Origin: JBGVMW01 sp045122835
GTDB taxonomy: Bacteria; Bacillota; Clostridia; Lachnospirales; Lachnospiraceae
Reading direction: 5' to 3'
Length of the DNA stretch: 7,607 nucleotides
NCBI GenBank assembly: GCA_045122835.1
Contig: JBGVIB010000197.1
Location: 1 to 7,607 of the forward strand
The position numbers were made by a program, and so were the translations under genes. Within the stretch, counting starts at the first letter, position 1; every line of letters begins with the position of its first letter. A model generated the notes under the pieces. The model saw nothing but the letters and a program-made list of their open reading frames with translations. It was not told the origin of the DNA and made no database searches. Shown here piece after piece: positions 5,935-7,607 of this stretch.

Positions 5935-5963
5935 TTGCAGATCTTTTAATTTCGTACTATAAT
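5935..5963 (+). promoter_or_regulatory. SigA-type promoter of gdhA
   Basis: TTGCAG (5935-5940) and TATAAT (5958-5963) are separated by exactly 17 bases, with a perfect -10 box and four of six matches to TTGACA. Transcription would begin at about 5970 and leave a leader of about 170 bases before gdhA. It lies after the terminator at 5748-5784, so gdhA is an independent unit. Confidence 0.8.
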
Positions 5964-5977
5964 GTAGTAGTTGAGAG

Positions 5978-5995
5978 AAAGACAGTTGTCTTTTT
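5978..5995 (+). promoter_or_regulatory. Small hairpin plus T-run at the start of the gdhA leader
   Basis: AAAGAC (5978-5983) pairs with GTCTTT (5988-5993) across a 4-base loop, and the T-run extends to 5995. It starts about 10 bases after the inferred transcription start. It is short for a terminator, but its form (stem plus T-run) would allow weak early termination. Confidence 0.35.
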
Positions 5996-5997
5996 CG

Positions 5998-6046
5998 GTA
6001 TAACATTTCGAAAATAATTCAGTTGAGTTAATTTGAAATGTTATAC
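5998..6046 (+). promoter_or_regulatory. 12-bp perfect inverted repeat in gdhA leader
   Basis: GTATAACATTTC (5998-6009) and GAAATGTTATAC (6035-6046) are exact inverted copies separated by 25 bases. Within the inferred transcript they can form a long stem with a large loop. As DNA they could also be paired operator half-sites. The length of the match makes chance unlikely; no known riboswitch class is recognised. Confidence 0.6.
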
Positions 6047-6052
6047 TAGTAC

Positions 6053-6105
6053 ACTAGGAAATGGCTTTAGCATATTTTAAAGCTAAATTTAAAGGATTTC
6101 CTAGT
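6053..6105 (+). promoter_or_regulatory. Second leader hairpin before gdhA
   Basis: ACTAGGAAAT (6053-6062) pairs with ATTTCCTAGT (6096-6105). Inside, TTTAGC (6066-6071) can pair with GCTAAA (6082-6087), or GCTTTA with TAAAGC in an overlapping alternative. The structure ends 21 bases before the gdhA ribosome binding site. The two mutually exclusive inner pairings are compatible with a switchable leader, but nothing shows a ligand. Confidence 0.55.
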
Positions 6106-6142
6106 ATATCTGTATATACTATAACTAAAGGAGGACATAAAC

Positions 6143-7477
6143 ATGTCATACGTTGATGAGGTATTTGACCTTGTAGTAGAGAAGAATCCAGCACAGCCAG
6201 AGTTCCATCAGGCAGTAAAAGAAGTTCTGGAGTCACTTCGTGTAGTAATCGAGGCTAATGAAGAACAGTATAGAAAGGACGCACTCTTAGAAAGAATTGT
6301 TACACCTGAGAGACAGCTTTTATTCCGTGTACCTTGGGTTGACGATAAGGGACAGGTACAGGTAAACAATGGTTTCCGTGTACAGTTCAACAGTGCAATC
6401 GGACCATATAAGGGTGGTTTAAGACTTCATCCATCTGTAAATCTTGGAATTATTAAATTCTTAGGATTTGAGCAAATTTTCAAGAATTCCTTAACAGGAC
6501 TTCCAATCGGTGGCGGTAAAGGTGGTTCTGACTTTGATCCTAAGGGAAAATCAGACAGAGAGATCATGGCATTCTGCCAGAGCTTCATTACAGAGCTTTA
6601 CAAGTACATTGGTGCAGATACTGACGTACCAGCTGGTGACATCGGTACAGGCGCAAGAGAAATTGGTTATATGTATGGTCAGTATAAGAGAATTACTGGC
6701 TTATATGAAGGTGTATTAACTGGTAAGGGTCTTACATACGGTGGTTCCTTAGCTAGAACAGAGGCTACAGGATACGGATTATTATATTTAACAGAAGAAA
6801 TGTTAAAATGCAATGGCAAAGACATTGCTGGAAAGACTGTTGCTATCTCAGGTTCTGGTAACGTTGCTATTTACGCAACAGAGAAGGCACAGCAGCTTGG
6901 TGCTAAGGTAGTTACTGTTTCTGATTCTACAGGCTGGGTTTATGATCCAGAAGGAATCGATGTAGCATTACTTAAGGAGGTAAAGGAAGTAAAACGTGCT
7001 CGTCTTACAGAGTATGCTGCTAACAGACCAAGTGCAGAATACCATGAAGGTAAGGGTGTATGGACTGCTAAATGTGATATCGCACTTCCATGTGCTACTC
7101 AGAACGAGTTAGACTTAGAAGATGCAAAAGCATTAGTAGCAAATGGATGCTTCGCAGTAGCAGAAGGTGCTAACATGCCTACTACATTGGAAGCAACAGA
7201 ATACTTACAGAAGAATGGTGTATTATTCTGCCCAGGTAAGGCTGCAAACGCTGGTGGTGTTGCAACATCTGCGTTAGAAATGAGCCAGAACTCTGAAAGA
7301 TTAAGCTGGACATTCGAAGAAGTAGACAGCAAATTACAGAACATTATGGTAAATATTTTCCATAACTTAGATGACGCAGCTAAGAAATATGGCATGGAAG
7401 GCAACTATGTAGCAGGTGCTAACATCGCTGGTTTCTTAAAGGTTGCAGAAGCTATGACAGCTCAGGGTGTTGTGTAA
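6143..7477 (+). CDS. gdhA: Glutamate dehydrogenase, hexameric type, probably NADP-dependent
   Basis: The 444-aa enzyme interconverts glutamate with 2-oxoglutarate and ammonia in the cytoplasm. It is full length for the small hexameric class (about 445-450). Substrate and catalytic residues align with those of the Clostridium symbiosum enzyme: Lys90 in GPYKGGLR, Lys114, catalytic Lys126 in GGGKGGSDFDP, and Asp166 in VPAGDIGTG. The Rossmann turn is GSGNVA (237-242). After the second strand it reads VSDSTGWVYDPEG (259-271), like the E. coli NADP enzyme's SDSSG and unlike the NAD-specific C. symbiosum form, so I infer NADP preference and an ammonia-assimilating role. AAAGGAGG (6127-6134) lies 8 bases before the ATG. 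It has its own promoter and terminator and a structured leader, which suggests regulated single-gene expression. Codon use is that of a well-expressed gene, with more GCT, GGT and CTT than the transporter genes upstream. Confidence 0.97.
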   Translation: MSYVDEVFDLVVEKNPAQPEFHQAVKEVLESLRVVIEANEEQYRKDALLERIVTPERQLLFRVPWVDDKGQVQVNNGFRVQFNSAIGPYKGGLRLHPSVNLGIIKFLGFEQIFKNSLTGLPIGGGKGGSDFDPKGKSDREIMAFCQSFITELYKYIGADTDVPAGDIGTGAREIGYMYGQYKRITGLYEGVLTGKGLTYGGSLARTEATGYGLLYLTEEMLKCNGKDIAGKTVAISGSGNVAIYATEKAQQLGAKVVTVSDSTGWVYDPEGIDVALLKEVKEVKRARLTEYAANRPSAEYHEGKGVWTAKCDIALPCATQNELDLEDAKALVANGCFAVAEGANMPTTLEATEYLQKNGVLFCPGKAANAGGVATSALEMSQNSERLSWTFEEVDSKLQNIMVNIFHNLDDAAKKYGMEGNYVAGANIAGFLKVAEAMTAQGVV

Positions 7478-7514
7478 TAAACATACGAGGGTTGTTTTGC
7501 GTATAAAATATACA

Positions 7515-7523
7515 TGATATAAT
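7515..7523 (+). promoter_or_regulatory. Possible extended -10 promoter after gdhA
   Basis: TGATATAAT is a perfect extended -10 element (TG, one base, TATAAT). No good -35 box is at the right distance; TTTTGC at 7495-7500 is the nearest at 17 bases. The surrounding sequence is very AT-rich, so chance is possible. If active, it would start at about 7530, just before the terminator hairpin. Confidence 0.25.
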
Positions 7524-7539
7524 ATATTATGATATAAAG

Positions 7540-7584
7540 AAGTCCTATAAACATGGCAGATTTGTCGTGTTTATGGGGCTTTTT
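7540..7584 (+). terminator. Intrinsic terminator of gdhA
   Basis: A 16-bp stem pairs 7540-7555 (AAGTCCTATAAACATG) with 7566-7581 (CGTGTTTATGGGGCTT), with three G-T wobbles and a 10-base loop. A run of five T (7580-7584) follows. It lies 63 bases after the gdhA stop. Confidence 0.9.
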
Positions 7585-7607
7585 ATATACTGGGAAAACA
7601 ACTCATT

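Larger units (their letters stand above)
5785..6109. repeat. Pair of 14-bp inverted repeats bracketing the gdhA promoter region
   Basis: ATATACTAGGAAAT occurs at 5785-5798, and its exact reverse complement at 6096-6109, enclosing 325 bases that hold no protein gene. A third copy of the inner 10 bases, ACTAGGAAAT, lies at 6053-6062. A near-copy, ATATACTGGGAAA, lies at 7585-7597. The enclosed region contains the gdhA promoter and leader hairpins. The pair could be the ends of a MITE-like element, but I see no clear target-site duplication. It could also be a recurring intergenic motif. Apart from these items, 5799-5930 shows nothing I can name. Confidence 0.45.

Noticed and set aside
6113..6126. 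Second promoter just before gdhA (TATACT/TATAAC)
   Set aside because: A start there would fall in or next to the ribosome binding site and no -35 box is present.
6510..6719. Forward 69-codon frame inside gdhA
   Set aside because: It is an out-of-frame shadow of the conserved catalytic region of glutamate dehydrogenase.

Overview
The window looks like part of a Gram-positive, low-GC gut anaerobe, most likely a Lachnospiraceae-type Clostridia genome. This rests on AT-rich codon use, strong AGGAGG-type ribosome binding sites, a hexameric-type glutamate dehydrogenase close in layout to that of Clostridium symbiosum, and a small Mor-like regulator of the kind called 'CD3324 family' in Clostridia. 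All supportable genes are on the + strand. No rRNA, tRNA, CRISPR array or transposase gene is visible.

Region 1 (1-3970) is an accessory, visibly AT-richer module. It holds the C-terminal end of a small secreted-type protein (1-183), a complete 130-aa Sec-exported protein (277-669), a perfect 16-bp hairpin (675-714), two FtsX/MacB-type half-size permeases (739-1896 and 1907-3145), and a MacB/LolD-type ATPase (3142-3798) whose start overlaps the second permease's stop as ATGA. A 32-codon reading frame with a good ribosome binding site follows (3841-3939) and looks like the front half of a frameshifted small gene. The order 'small secreted protein, hairpin, split FtsX permease pair, ATPase' resembles Sec-dependent bacteriocin loci of the lactococcin 972 type, but the secreted proteins are not ones I recognise. 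This is the best candidate in the window for an undescribed system.

Region 2 (4049-5764) carries an orphan tryptophan synthase beta chain (trpB, no trpA or other trp genes in view) and a 96-aa HTH regulator. The gap between them (5264-5473) holds an 8-codon mini-ORF with a very strong ribosome binding site, followed at once by a 12-bp hairpin, an attenuator-like layout. The regulator gene ends inside a classical intrinsic terminator.

Region 3 (5785-7607) is the NADP-type glutamate dehydrogenase gene gdhA. It has a clean sigma-70/SigA promoter (TTGCAG-17 nt-TATAAT) and a leader of about 170 nt with three successive inverted repeats. The promoter and leader lie between two inverted copies of a 14-bp sequence (5785-5798 and 6096-6109). 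A strong terminator follows gdhA, and a near-copy of the same repeat motif sits directly after its T-tract.

Functionally, gdhA (ammonia assimilation or glutamate catabolism) and trpB (L-serine plus indole to tryptophan) are core amino-acid metabolism. The first 4 kb is probably a secretion, immunity or antimicrobial-defence module inserted beside them.
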